The position numbers were made by a program, and so were the translations under genes. The notes beneath the pieces were generated by a model that saw nothing but the letters and a program-made list of their open reading frames with translations, was not told where the DNA came from and searched no databases. 64,000 bases of DNA. Source: Nemertoderma westbladi. Taxonomy: Eukaryota; Xenacoelomorpha; Nemertodermatida; Nemertodermatidae. Each line of letters starts with the position of its first letter. Position 1 is the first letter of the stretch. The stretch spans positions 1-64,000 of the forward strand of contig JAUCBJ010008553.1 in assembly GCA_032718475.1 (NCBI GenBank), read 5' to 3'. Of the stretch, positions 43,715-56,346 are shown piece by piece.

Positions 43715-44839
43715 TATATGTCGTATCTATGGAACCGGTATGTTGCTACGCCAGTAGACAGTCAGTAATAATTATAAAAATTGAAAATTAAACTTATCTT
43801 GGCTAAAAAAATGTTAAAAAATTAAAAAAAAAAAGTTATGAACTGATGTACTATACGATAAGGTTATCTACGCGTTTATATTAAATATTTTACATAGTAT
43901 TCACTTAGCGTTGAACACATCAGATCTTTTTGCTAAACCAAGTTTAAAATAATATAAAAAAAACTTTAAATTATCAAAAGAACCGAAGATATCAAATGAA
44001 CTGTTAGCACGAAACTTGAGTTTGTTGAAAAAAACTTATAAGATTTGTTCAGATTTTTCCTACTTATTAGTTGTCAATTCGTTGACCGAGTCACATGGCG
44101 ATCGAGAGATGATATAAGAAAATAATTTTAAATTGCCTATATAAAATGCTTAATTAAATTTATTTACTTTTCCGGAGTACTTAATCATTAGGGCCCGTAG
44201 TTACTATTAGTGTAAAGTGCAGTACAACAAAATTGTTTAGCGGGTGTGATGAATATCCTTTCACAACCTACTGTAATCAATCAATTCTACGACATGTTGA
44301 ATTAACCATCATCAGGCTCTGGTACATATATATGTACAATATACGTGTACATCATAAGCCTATATAATATGTACATTACAGAGGAAGCCTTAGTTAATTA
44401 GTGCAATGGGAGGAATGGAAGTTACGGGTCGATAATACATTACTCACGCTCAACCTACACGTTATTATATATGATGTATTTATCTTTACAATGCGAAATG
44501 TAATAAGGGAAATTCTTAGCGCCATCGGATTCCTTACCCTAGGCGCCGCCCATTCGTTAGTATTTAATTTATCCTCGCTGTGTCTTTTCATGTGAATTGT
44601 GATATAGTGTAGTTTCAGAATTCACAACGCGGATTTTGTTAATTAAAAGAGGATGATATTTTATGAAACAAGTTTCAAACTTAATTTAATTTCATGGGAA
44701 ACACAAATTTGACCTAGTACCAATCTATTGGTACTGCTGGTATTAATAACACTTTCCATCTAATTTCAAAACTGATTAATAACTATTTACATACTACAAC
44801 TACTTCTACTAGGATCGGCATGCTGTATTGCAGTTGCAT
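43715..44839. other. 5' flank of the reductase gene, no firm feature
   Basis: Should contain the reductase promoter. A GC box (GGGCGG on the minus strand, 44546-44551) and a GTAAGG donor-like site (44532-44537, minus) lie about 0.8 kb upstream of the ATG and could mark an untranslated first exon. This is weak. The rest is AT-rich. Confidence 0.3.
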
Positions 44840-45065
44840 TTTAAGAATGCTGTGCCGGCTTGTCAACAAAATTGCACCGCCACAACTCCCTATCACCCAT
44901 GACATTTGCTAGATCATCCGCATCTTCAAGGCCAGTGTCCTTTAAGATGCGTCCCAAGAAAGTCATTGGCTGTCCACCATGCTTATTCACTCCATGAGGC
45001 TGCCAAAGTACAAGATTATGCATTGGCTGGTCCTCACGGCGAAAGCAATGTCCTGCAAAGCTTCA
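44840..45065 (-). pseudogene. second LINE 3' tail, inverted
   Basis: The minus strand encodes GHC...LVLWQPHGVNKHGGQPM...DTGLEDADDLANVMGDRELW, about 85% the same as the tail of the relic ending at 43497, and stops at the same place. The homologous 3' UTR (catgccga-cctagtag) extends leftwards to about 44790. It is a truncated copy with only the last 70 or so codons. Confidence 0.75.
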
Positions 45066-45099
45066 TAAGCAAAGCTTCAAACTATTGACACCATTGTGT

Positions 45100-45797
45100 G
45101 TGCAAAGTAGCACTTTTCAGCGTTATGACACGAGTTTATTTATGTGTTTACGCAAATAAACAAGGGTCTTTAACGCTGAAAAGTGACCTTTGAAACCAAT
45201 GATGTATGTAATTTTGTTACATTATGTCAACTTATCAGCGTTCGGTATGTGAAGAAAGGATTTTATGGATGTTCATTTATACATTTTAATCATGTATTAT
45301 ATCGAATATAAGTGAAATTTATTAACAGGTTACACAGTATTAATTAATACATTTATATCTAATTAAAGTTTATTGTTGTTATCTCCTGCATGGATGTGAT
45401 AAATCGTCCATCTTGAGTTTCGTCGACTGAAGCAAACTGAGTCATCCGTTCAGTTTTACTGAACACTGTCGCCATTTTCTTTGCTCAATTTCTGTATAAA
45501 GTGTCTACTATTGGACGTTTACAGTACACTTTAAACAATTATTTACATACTGTAGAGTAGACAGACAGTCCTGTGGTCTCGTCACTGCAAACTGGATAAT
45601 ATAGCAGCATATAGTAGCATTAACATAAATGTAAAGAATACATTGTGGAAAACGGTAATTTAAGTTGTTTCCATGTTATTAATTACTTTGCAGCATTCCG
45701 TCCTATAGGCCGCAACGTTGCAAAGTAGTACTTTGCAGCGTTACGAGTAATTCATCAGAACGCTGATAAGTTGGCAAAATGTAACAAAATTTATTAC
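45100..45797. repeat. foldback repeat (inverted ends, about 700 bp)
   Basis: attttgttacattatgtcaa...cttatcagcgttc at 45212-45244 recurs inverted at 45757-45790. tgcaaagtagcacttttcagcgtta at about 45105 recurs in direct orientation at about 45720. A relative of the inverted arm is at about 59353-59388. This is probably a non-autonomous foldback or MITE family; no coding capacity. Confidence 0.6.
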
Positions 45798-46473
45798 TAA
45801 ATTACAAGATTTAGTTGTTGAAAATCTATAAAATATTTTCATGGTACAATAATTTATTATTTTTTATAAATAGTGTACATGTTCCAAAAAATATATAGAT
45901 ACTTTTCCAAATTAACCGTTAGTGTTTTTTTTAACTATTCTGCAAATCCGATAATAGTGTAGCTAAAAACAGTATTTTCATGGTATTTTCGTGGCAGTAA
46001 GACAAAAACGCTGAAACACTGAATAAGTTTGGTTACAGGTTTTGAATAACAAAAGACTGATTGATGATTCCAAATCCCAACTAATCCTGCACTCCCACAT
46101 CTTGTACGGCTTTTCGTTGCATTTCCATCGTATTCGTATAGAGAAAGTTGCACCTGGCAATTAAATCAAACGTCATTCCTTTGATTGTTTTTAACGAGCG
46201 GCAAATATATTTGAAGAAGATAATAATTATTATAATCAAACGTGAATTTAATGACTTGATCACATCTTTCATCTCCAACTACAAAATCGCTATAAAATAA
46301 TCGGATCTTTATAAAAAATCTTATAAATTTCCTTAAAATAGAGTTGTGACTATCATAACATTATGTTTATTTTGTTCTAAATAATTTAGTGACAAAGTAA
46401 GTAAAAACGTATTCAATCAGAAAATAAATAGCAGAACTGTATTTTCCACCGACCCTTGGACGTATAATTTATG
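45798..46473. other. AT-rich sequence with weak minus-strand frames
   Basis: Frames of 60-72 codons on the minus strand at 45935-46278 overlap one another in three phases, and none shows a domain I know. I do not call a gene. Confidence 0.4.
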
Positions 46474-46579
46474 GCACTGAGCGGGCTCAATTGGATTTGT
46501 GGCTCGGAGCACTGAGCGAGCGCAATGCGATTGGTAGCTCGGAGCACTGAGCCAGCTCAATGGGATTGGTGGCTCGGAG
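46474..46579. repeat. 35-bp repeat, 3 copies
   Basis: Three units of gcactgagc...caatgggattggtggctcgga type. Confidence 0.8.
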
Positions 46580-47247
46580 AGCATCAAACACATGCATGGT
46601 GGTATTAATATGAAAACAATAAAAAATAAATAAAATAGGACATGGGGTCTTATTCCCTCAGATACTACCTAGCATTTATGGCCACTTGGGCCATTGTTAG
46701 TACTCAGGCACTAAGGCCCATTAAAAAACAAAATACCAAATCGATTTTAGTGCTACATATCCCAACCCAACTACCACAGGAAAAACTACACCAAACCATA
46801 CAGTAACTACAGGTACCGGTAAGTATTGCACGAAATAGGCTATCTTATAAATTACGAAAAATATATAGGACATTTTGTCCGCCGAAAAGGTAAGTCTAAG
46901 TAATAAATTTTATAAAAATAAAAGGGTTTCGGAGATTTAAACACTGTACCCTGGGATTCGTGGTTCTCCTCATCAGCAGTGTGCCACGAACCCCACCCCT
47001 AACCTAACAAAACTGCACCACTAAATTAAGACAATGACCAATAAATAAGAAATCCCACCGTACCTCCCCCAGAGTTGAAACCACCCACCCCCAATGTATG
47101 TTACCATCAGCCCCAAATGCATAAACATGATTCCCCACTGAATGCAACCAACCCCAAATTAGCACCTACCGGTATGTACAGATAAATTATCAGATTTTTA
47201 AACAAAATTGCGCAGATGTCAGAAAATGCCCCTGTAAATATATAATG
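46580..47247. other. no gene seen; one small hairpin
   Basis: GGGATTCGTGG (46953-46963) can pair with CCACGAACCCC (46984-46994) around a 20-nt loop. Otherwise I recognise nothing. Confidence 0.5.
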
Positions 47248-47714
47248 CATGGTGGTGAACTAGCAATATCCTTTGGGAAACAGAGTGGAATGGTTACTGT
47301 GGAAGATCACCCAGGGTGGTGAACAGTGATTCCTTTAGGAAACAGAGTGGAAGGGTGTACTGTCAGACTGTGGAAGATCACCCATGGTGGTGAACAGGCA
47401 TTCCTTTAGGACACAGAGTGGAAGGGTTTACTGTGGAAGATCACCCTTGATGGTGAACAGGCATTCATTTAGGAAACAGAGTGGAATGGTTTACAGTAGA
47501 TGATCACCCATTGTGGTGAACAGGCATTCATTTAGGAAACAGAGTTGAAGGGTTTACTGTGGAAAATAAAACATGCATGGAGGTGAACTGGCAATATCCT
47601 TTGGGAAACAGAGTGGAAGGGTTTGCTGTGGAAGTTCACTCATGATGATGAACAGGAATTCATTTAGGAAACAGAGTGGAATGGTTTACAGTAGATGATC
47701 ACCCATTGTGGTGA
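47248..47714. repeat. 63-bp tandem repeat, about 7 copies
   Basis: Units run gtggtgaacaggcattcatt...gaaacagagtggaa...gatcaccca, with small indels. The last unit breaks off after ggtgaacag and leads straight into the 33-bp array. Confidence 0.9.
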
Positions 47715-50700
47715 ACAGTATAGGCAGTTCGCAGCTATTACAGTAGTACAGTATAGGCAGTTCGCAGCTATTACAGTAGTACAGTATAGGCAGTTCGCAG
47801 CTATTACAGTAGTACAGTATAGGCAGTTCGCAGCTATTACAGTAGTACAGTATAGGCAGTTCGCAGCTATTACAGTAAGTACAGTATAGGCAGTTCGCAG
47901 CTATTACAGTAGTACAGTATAGGCAGTTCGAAGCTATTACAGTAGTACAGTATAGGCAGTTCGCAGCTATTACAGTAGTACGGTATAGGCAGTTCGCAGC
48001 TATTACAGTAGTACAGTATAGGCAGTTTGCAGCTATTGCAGTAGTACAGTATAGGCAGTTCGCAGCTATTACAGTAGTACAGTATAGGCAGTTCGAAGCT
48101 ATTACAGTAGTACAGTATAGGCAGTTCGCAGCTATTACAGTAGTACAGTATAGGCAGTTCGCAGCTATTACAGTAAGTACAGTATAGGCAGTTCGCAGCT
48201 ATTACAGTAGTACAGTATAGGCAGTTCGCAGCTATTACAGTAGTACAGTATAGGCAGTTCGCAGCTATTACAGTAGTACAGTATAGGCAGTTCGAAGCTA
48301 TTACAGTAGTACAGTATAGGCAGTTCGAAGCTATTACAGTAAGTACAGTATAGGCAGTTCGCAGCTATTGCAGTAGTACAGTATAGGCAGTTCGCAGCTA
48401 TTAAAGTAGTACAGTATAGGCAGTTCCCAGCTATTACAGTAGTACAGTATAGGCAGTTCGCAGCTATTACAGTAGTACAGTATAGGCAGTTCGCAGCTAT
48501 TACAGTAGTACAGTATAGGCAGTTCGCAGCTATTACAGTAGTACAGTATAGGCAGTTCGCAGCAATTACAGTAGTACAGTATAGGCAGTTCGCAGCTATT
48601 ACAGTAGTACAGTATAGGCAGTTCGCAGCTATTACAGTAGTACAGTATAGGCAGTTCGCAGCTATTACAGTAGTACAGTATAGGCAGTTCGCAGCAATTA
48701 CAGTAGTACAGTATAGGCAGTTCGCAGCTATTACAGTAGTACAGTATAGGCAGTTCGCAGCTATTACAGTAGTACAGTATAGGCAGTTCGCAGCTATTAC
48801 AGTAAGTACAGTATAGGCAGTTCGCAGCTATTACAGTAGTACAGTATAGGCAGTTCGAAGCTATTACAGTAGTACAGTATAGGCAGTTCGCAGCTATTAC
48901 AGTAGTACAGTATAGGCAGTTCGCAGCTATTACAGTAGTACAGTATAGGCAGTTCGCAGCTATTACAGTAGTACAATATAGGCAGTTCGCAGCTATTACA
49001 GTAGTACGGTATAGGCAGTTCGAAGCTATTACAGTAGTACAGTATAGGCAGTACGCAGCTATTACAGTAGTACAGTATAGGCAGTTCGCAGCTATTACAG
49101 TAGTACAGTATAGGCAGTTCGCAGCTATTACAGTAGTACAGTATAGGCAGTTCGCAGCTATTACAGTAGTACAGTATAGGCAGTACGCAGCTATTACAGT
49201 AGTACAGTATAGGCAGTTCGCAGCTATTACAGTAGTACAGTATAGGCAGTTCGCAGCTATTACAGTAGTACAGTATAGGCAGTACGCAGCTATTACAGTA
49301 GTACAGTATAGGCAGTTCGCAGCTATTACAGTAGTACAGTATAGGCAGTTCGCAGCTATTACAGTAGTACAGTATAGGCAGTTCGCAGCTATTACAGTAG
49401 TACAGTATAGGCAGTACGCAGCTATTACAGTAGTACAGTATAGGCAGTTCGCAGCTATTACAGTAGTACAGTATAGGCAGTTCGCAGCTATTACAGTAGT
49501 ACAGTATAGGCAGTTCGCAGCTATTACAGTAGTACAGTATAGGCAGTACGCAGCTATTACAGTAGTACAGTATAGGCAGTTCGCAGCTATTACAGTAGTA
49601 CAGTATAGGCAGTTCGCAGCTATTACAGTAGTACAGTATAGGCAGTACGCAGCTATTACAGTAGTACAGTATAGGCAGTTCGCAGCTATTACAGTAGTAC
49701 AGTATAGGCAGTTCGCAGCTATTACAGTAGTACAGTATAGGCAGTTCGCAGCTATTACAGTAGTACAGTATAGGCAGTTCGCAGATATTACAGTAGTACA
49801 GTATAGGCAGTTCGAAGCTATTACAGTAAGTACAGTATAGGCAGTTCGAAGCTATTACAGTAGTACAGTATAGGCAGTTCGCAGCTATTACAGTAGTACA
49901 GTATAGGCAGTTCGCAGCTATTACAGTAGTACAGTATAGGCAGTTCGCAGCTATTACAGTAGTACAGTATAGGCAGTTCGCAGCTATTACAGTAGTACAG
50001 TATAGGCAGTTCGCAGCTATTACAGTAGTACAGTATAGGCAGTTCGCAGCTATTACAGTAGTACAGTATAGGCAGTTCGCAGCTATTACAGTAGTACAGT
50101 ATAGGCAGTTCGCAGATATTACAGTAGTACAGTATAGGCAGTTCGAAGCTATTACAGTAAGTACAGTATAGGCAGTTCGAAGCTATTACAGTAGTACAGT
50201 ATAGGCAGTTCGCAGCTATTACAGTAGTACAGTATAGGCAGTTCGCAGCTATTACAGTAGTACAGTATAGGCAGTTCGCAGCTATTACAGTAGTACAGTA
50301 TAGGCAGTTCGCAGCTATTACAGTAGTACAGTATAGGCAGTTCGCAGCTATTACAGTAGTACAATATAGGCAGTTCGCAGCTATTACAGTAGTACGGTAT
50401 AGGCAGTTCGAAGCTATTACAGTAGTACAGTATAGGCAGTTCGAAGCTATTACAGTAGTACAGTATAGGCAGTTCGCAGCTATTACAGTAGTACAGTATA
50501 GGCAGTTCGAAGCTATTACAGTAAGTACAGTATAGGCAGTTCGCAGCTATTGCAGTAGTACAGTATAGGCAGTTCGCAGCTATTAAAGTAGTACAGTATA
50601 GGCAGTTCCCAGCTATTACAGTAGTACAGTATAGGCAGTTCGAAGCTATTACAGTAGTACAGTATAGGCAGTTCGCAGCTATTACAGTAGTACAGTATAG

Positions 50701-53700
50701 GCAGTTCGAAGCTATTACAGTAAGTACAGTATAGGCAGTTCGCAGCTATTACAGTAAGTACAGTATAGGCAGTTCGCAGCTATTACAGTAGTACAGTATA
50801 GGCAGTTCGCAGCTATTACAGTAGTACAGTATAGGCAGTTCGCAGCTATTACAGTAGTACAGTATAGGCAGTTCGCAGCAATTACAGTAGTACAGTATAG
50901 GCAGTTCGCAGCTATTACAGTAGTACAGTATAGGCAGTTCGCAGCAATTACAGTAGTACAGTATAGGCAGTTCGCAGCTATTGCAGTAGTACAGTATAGG
51001 CAGTTCGCAGCAATTACAGTAGTACAGTATAGGCAGTTCGCAGCTATTGCAGTAGTACAGTATAGGCAGTTCGCAGCTATTGCAGTAGTACAGTATAGGC
51101 AGTTCGAAGCTATTACAGTAGTACAGTATAGGCAGTTCGCAGCACTTACAGTAGTACAGTATAGGCAGTTCGCAGCTATTGCAGTAGTACAGTATAGGCA
51201 GTTCGCAGCTATTACAGTAGTACAGTATAGGCAGTTCGCAGCTATTACAGTAAGTACAGTATAGGCAGTTCGCAGCTATTACAGTAGTACAGTATAGGCA
51301 GTTCGCAGCTATTACAGTAGTACAGTATAGGCAGATCCCAGATATTACAGTAGTACAGTATAGGCAGTTCGAAGCTATTACAGTAGTACAGTATAGGCAG
51401 TTCGCAGCTATTACAGTAGTACAGTATAGGCAGTTCGCAGCTATTACAGTAGTACAGTATAGGCAGTTCGCAGCTATTACAGTAGTACAGTATAGGCAGT
51501 TCGCAGCAATTACAGTAGTACAGTATAGGCAGTTCGCAGCTATTGCAGTAGTACAGTATAGGCAGTTCGCAGCTATTACAGTAGTACAGTATAGGCAGAT
51601 CCCAGATATTACAGTAGTACAGTATAGGCAGTTCGCAGCTATTACAGTAGTACAGTATAGGCAGTTCGAAGCTATTACAGTAGTACAGTATAGGCAGTTC
51701 GCAGCTATTACAGTAGTACAGTATAGGCAGTTCGCAGCTATTACAGTAGTACAGTATATGCAGTTCGAAGCTATTACAGTAGTACAGTATAGGCAGTTCG
51801 CAGCTATTGCAGTAGTACAGTATAGGCAGTTCGCAGCTATTACAGTATTACAGTATAGGCAGATCCCAGATATTACAGTAGTACAGTATAGGCAGTTCGC
51901 AGCTATTACAGTAGTACAGTATAGGCAGTTCGAAGCTATTACAGTAAAACAGTATAGGCAGTTCGCAGCTATTACAGTAGTACAGTATATGCAGTTCGAA
52001 GCTATTACAGTAAGTACAGTATAGGCAGTTCGCAGCTATTGCAGTAGTACAGTATAGGCAGTTCGCAGCTATTAAAGTAGTACGGTATAGGCAGTTCGCA
52101 GCTATTACAGTAGTACAGTATAGGCAGTTCGAAGCTATTACAGTAGTACAGTATAGGCAGTTCGAAGCTATTACAGTAGTACAGTATAGGCAGTTCGCAG
52201 CTATTGCAGTAGTACAGTATAGGCAGTTCGCAGCTATTACAGTAGTACAGTATAGGCAGTTCGCAGCTATTACAGTAGTACAGTATAGGCAGTTCGAAGC
52301 TATTACAGTAGTACAGTATAGGCAGTTCGCAGCTATTACAGTAGTACAGTATAGGCAGTTCGCAGCTATTACAGTAGTACAGTATAGGCAGTTCGCAGCT
52401 ATTACAGTAGTACAGTATAGGCAGTTCGCAGCTATTACAGTAGTACAGTATAGGCAGTTCGCAGCTATTACAGTAGTACAGTATAGGCAGTTCGCAGCTA
52501 TTACAGTAGTACAGTTTAGGCAGTTCGAAGCTATTACAGTAATACAGTATAGGCAGTTCGCAGCTATTACAGTAGTACAGTATAGGCAGTTCGCAGCTAT
52601 TACAGTAGTACAGTATAGGCAGTTCGCAGCTATTGCAGTAGTACAGTATAGGCAGATCCCAGATATTACAGTAGTACAGTATAGGCAGTTCGCAGCTATT
52701 ACAGTAGTACAGTATAGGCAGTTCGAAGCTATTACAGTAGTACAGTATAGGCAGTTCGCAGCTATTACAGTAGTACAGTATAGGCAGTTCGAAGCTATTA
52801 CATTAGTACAGTATAGGCAGTTCGCAGCTATTACAGTAAAACAGTATAGGCAGTTCGAAGCTATTACAGTAGTACAGTATAGGCAGTTCGCAGCTATTAC
52901 AGTAGTACAGTATAGGCAGTTCGAAGCTATTACAGTAGTACAGTATAGGCAGTTCGCAGCTATTACAGTAGTACAGTATAGGCAGATCCCAGATATTACA
53001 GTAGTACAGTATAGGTAGTTCGCAGCTATTACAGTAGTACAGTATAGGCAGTTCGAAGCTATTACATTAGTACAGTATAGGCAGTTCGCAGCTATTACAG
53101 TAAAACAGTATAGGCAGTTCGAAGCTATTACAGTAGTACAGTATAGGCAGTTCGCAGCAATTACAGTAGTACAGTATAGGCAGTTCGCAGCTATTACAGT
53201 AGTACAGTATAGGCAGTTCGAAGCTATTACAGTAGTACAGTATAGGCAGATCCCAGATATTACAGTAGTACAGTATAGGTAGTTCGCAGCTATTACAGTA
53301 GTACAGTATAGGCAGTTCGAAGCTATTACATTAGTACAGTATAGGCAGTTCGCAGCTATTACAGTAGTACAGTATAGGCAGTTCGCAGCTATTACAGTAG
53401 TACAGTATAGGCAGTTCGAAGCTATTACATTAATACAGTATAGGCAGTTCGCAGCTATTACAGTAGTACAGTATAGGCAGTTCGCAGCTATTACAGTAGT
53501 ACAGTATAGGCAGTTCGAAGCTATTACATTAGTACAGTATAGGCAGTTCGCAGCTATTACAGTAGTACAGTATAGGCAGTTCGCAGCTATTACAGTAGTA
53601 CAGTATAGGCAGTTCGAAGCTATTACAGTAGTACAGTATAGGCAGTTCGCAGCAATTACAGTAGTACAGTATAGGCAGTTCGCAGCTATTACAGTAGTAC

Positions 53701-54829
53701 AGTATAGGCAGTTCGAAGCTATTACATTAGTACAGTATAGGCAGTTCGCAGCTATTACAGTAGTACAGTATAGGCAGTTCGCAGCTATTACAGTAGTACA
53801 GTATAGGCAGTTCGAAGCTATTACATTAGTACAGTATAGGCAGTTCGCAGCTATTACAGTAGTACAGTATAGGCAGTTCGCAGCTATTACAGCAGTACAG
53901 TATAGGCAGTTCGCAGCTATTACAGTAGTACAGTATAGGCAGTTCGAAGCTATTACAGTAAAACAGTATAGGCAGTGCGAAGCTATTACAGTAGTACAGT
54001 ATAGGCAGTTCGAAGCTATTACAGTAGTACAGTATAGGCAGTTCGCAGCTATTACAGTAGTACAGTATAGGCAGTTCGCAGCTATTACAGTAGTACAGTA
54101 TAGGCAGTTCGAAGCTATTACAGTAGTACAGTATAGGCAGTTCGCAGCTATTACAGTAGTACAGTATAGGCAGATCCCAGCTATTACAGTAGTACAGTAT
54201 AGGCAGTTCGCAGATATTGCAGTAGTACAGTATAGGCAGTTCGCAGCTATTACAGTAGTACAGTATAGGCAGTTCGAAGCTATTACAGTAGTACAGTATA
54301 GGCAGTTCGAAGCTATTACATTAGTACAGTATAGGCAGATCGCAGCAATTACAGTAGTACAGTATAGGCAGTTCGCAGCTATTACAGTAGTACAGTATAG
54401 GCAGTTCGCAGCTATTACAGTAGTACAGTATAGGCAGTTCGCAGCTATTACAGTAGTACAGTATAGGCAGTTCGCAGCTATTACAGTAGTACAGTATAGG
54501 CAGTTCGAAGCTATTACAGTAGTACAGTATAGGCAGTTCGCAGCTATTACAGTAGTACAGTATAGGCAGTTCGCAGCTATTACAGTAGTACAGTATAGGC
54601 AGTTCGAAGCTATTACAGTAGTACAGTATAGGCAGTTCGCAGCTATTACAGTAGTACAGTATAGGCAGTTCGCAGCTATTACAGTAGTACAGTATAGGCA
54701 GTTCGCAGCTATTACAGTAGTACAGTATAGGCAGTTCGCAGCTATTACAGTAGTACAGTATAGGCAGTTCGAAGCTATTACAGTAGTACAGTATAGGCAG
54801 TTCGAAGCTATTACATTAGTACAGTATAG
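47715..54829. repeat. 33-bp minisatellite (about 215 copies)
   Basis: Units read acagtataggcagttcgcag then ctattacagtagt. Frequent variants are ttcgaag, cagatcccagatatt, gtacgcag, an extra a (agtaagt, 34 bp) and cattagt. The gtacgcag variant recurs at 3- and 4-unit spacing (49052, 49184, 49283, 49415, 49547, 49646), and a block near 49781 is copied 331 bp on at 50112. Frames reading VVQYRQFAAIT are repeat by-products. Confidence 0.97.
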
Positions 54830-54928
54830 ATCTCTAAATCGGGAGTTTGTACTCGGAATTTGTACTGAAAACCAATGAGGAGGACAAGAACACTGCCGGT
54901 AACAGGTGACTGTAACTACATTTGATTG

Positions 54929-55096
54929 ATGTCTAGTTCAGACTACGGCCCGACGACGGCCTTAATAATTGCGGTGTTGGATGATGAATACTCCAAACCC
55001 TGGCCAGAAATTCCAATAGAAAGCTCTGACTTTGCCTACTGTAGTTCTTGTGGTGAATGTGCGCTACTACTGTCTGCTAAACCGACCTCTCGTTAA
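54929..55096 (+). CDS. small hypothetical ORF, 55 aa
   Basis: ATG just after an in-frame stop, ending at TAA 55094-55096. It reads MSSSDYGPTTALIIAVLDDE, later has a CSSCGEC cluster, and has higher GC than its flanks. It could be an exon: GTGAAT after CSSC resembles a splice donor. No domain is recognised, and chance cannot be excluded. Confidence 0.25.
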   Translation: MSSSDYGPTTALIIAVLDDEYSKPWPEIPIESSDFAYCSSCGECALLLSAKPTSR

Positions 55097-55429
55097 CATA
55101 TTGTATCAGACGTGTGGGGATAACATACGTTTCGGTCTAAGACGTTTCGCCCCAATGATCGAAATATATGATTTGATTGTCGGAATGTTTGTATAAAAAA
55201 TAAATATGTATAAAAAAAAATCAGATTTACTGTAGTTTCTACTGTAGAAGCGAAATACCAGTGCAGTACTAATATAGTTACAGTCCTCAAATATTTGATA
55301 CGGGGGTAATTCATTATTTTATTTTACTTGTATTATATCTCTAGTACTTACTATATATAAAGTTCTATATCATCCTCATGGGGAAACACAATAAACTAAA
55401 TATTGATCAGTTCTTCAATTTATTAGATC

Positions 55430-55669
55430 TGAAATTTCTACGTTAGTGGTGCAGTGTTGTCAGTAGGAAGTGCTCCAACTACACCAAAAGTCAAGGTCGA
55501 TCCTTTGCAACCAATTTATTGTGAACCTGAATCATCACTAAGCAAAGGTCAACCGACGCTTATTCCTTTTATGGGAGGAAGCTCGTGGGTTAGTTGCTAC
55601 TTTATTGACTCAAGGGTTATAGGTGTACTGTATGTACTACGTGCGGGTAAGGTAGTTATTACGTCCTAA
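55430..55669 (+). other. coding-like open stretch, possible exon
   Basis: An open frame reads ...SAPTTPKVKVDPLQPIYC..., with GTTAGT as a possible donor after SSW at about 55588. There is no ATG at its head and no family I recognise. It might belong with the neighbouring small ORF, but I cannot join them with a confirmed phase. Confidence 0.2.
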
Positions 55670-56346
55670 TCACCCCAAACCTAGTCATACTGTTTATAAT
55701 AATAATCTGGTAGACCTCTGAAGCTGTGCTTGTCAATCTTATATATCTTTTCATGATTGTGTGGATGTCACATCAATTTTTCTGTATTACAATTATTTTC
55801 CTGACGGTACTGAAATATAAAGGGTCTATATGAAAATTGACGCAATTAGAGTTTATGTTAACACAGTCAGACATCACATTACCCACACAAATCAACCAGA
55901 CATATTTATTATAATATGATGGATAATTTGCCACTTAAATATTTCCTGCATATGTGTAGGAGACCTATAGGTAGTTCTACTGTAAAATTTATGATATAAC
56001 GGTCCAATGGGAGGCATTCAAAGACTCAGTCGTTCTGTAGTTTTTATGAATTATGCGACATGGCTTTTATATATCGCTTGAATTAATGTGCAGTCATTCG
56101 TGGCATGTGACACTGTGTAGTAGTGGATAACTATACGTTAATATATTTTGAAAACATTTCTCTATATTTTTTATATATTAGTTAATCTTAATTTCTCATT
56201 TGCACCCACTCCCCTCACATTAATAATGACTTTTAAAAATTTAGTAGGAAACCTTTGCCCAAAAGTAACGTTTGGATGCAATATGCAACTGCTAATTTTA
56301 AATGAAATGAAAGGGATAGCTCATGTTACGGTTTCATTCCAACTCA
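55670..56346. other. no gene seen
   Basis: AT-rich. A 68-codon frame at 56148-56354 runs into the next array and shows no domain. Confidence 0.5.

Noticed and set aside
47715-54829. CRISPR array
   Set aside because: Head-to-tail units without unique spacers, in eukaryotic DNA with no cas genes.
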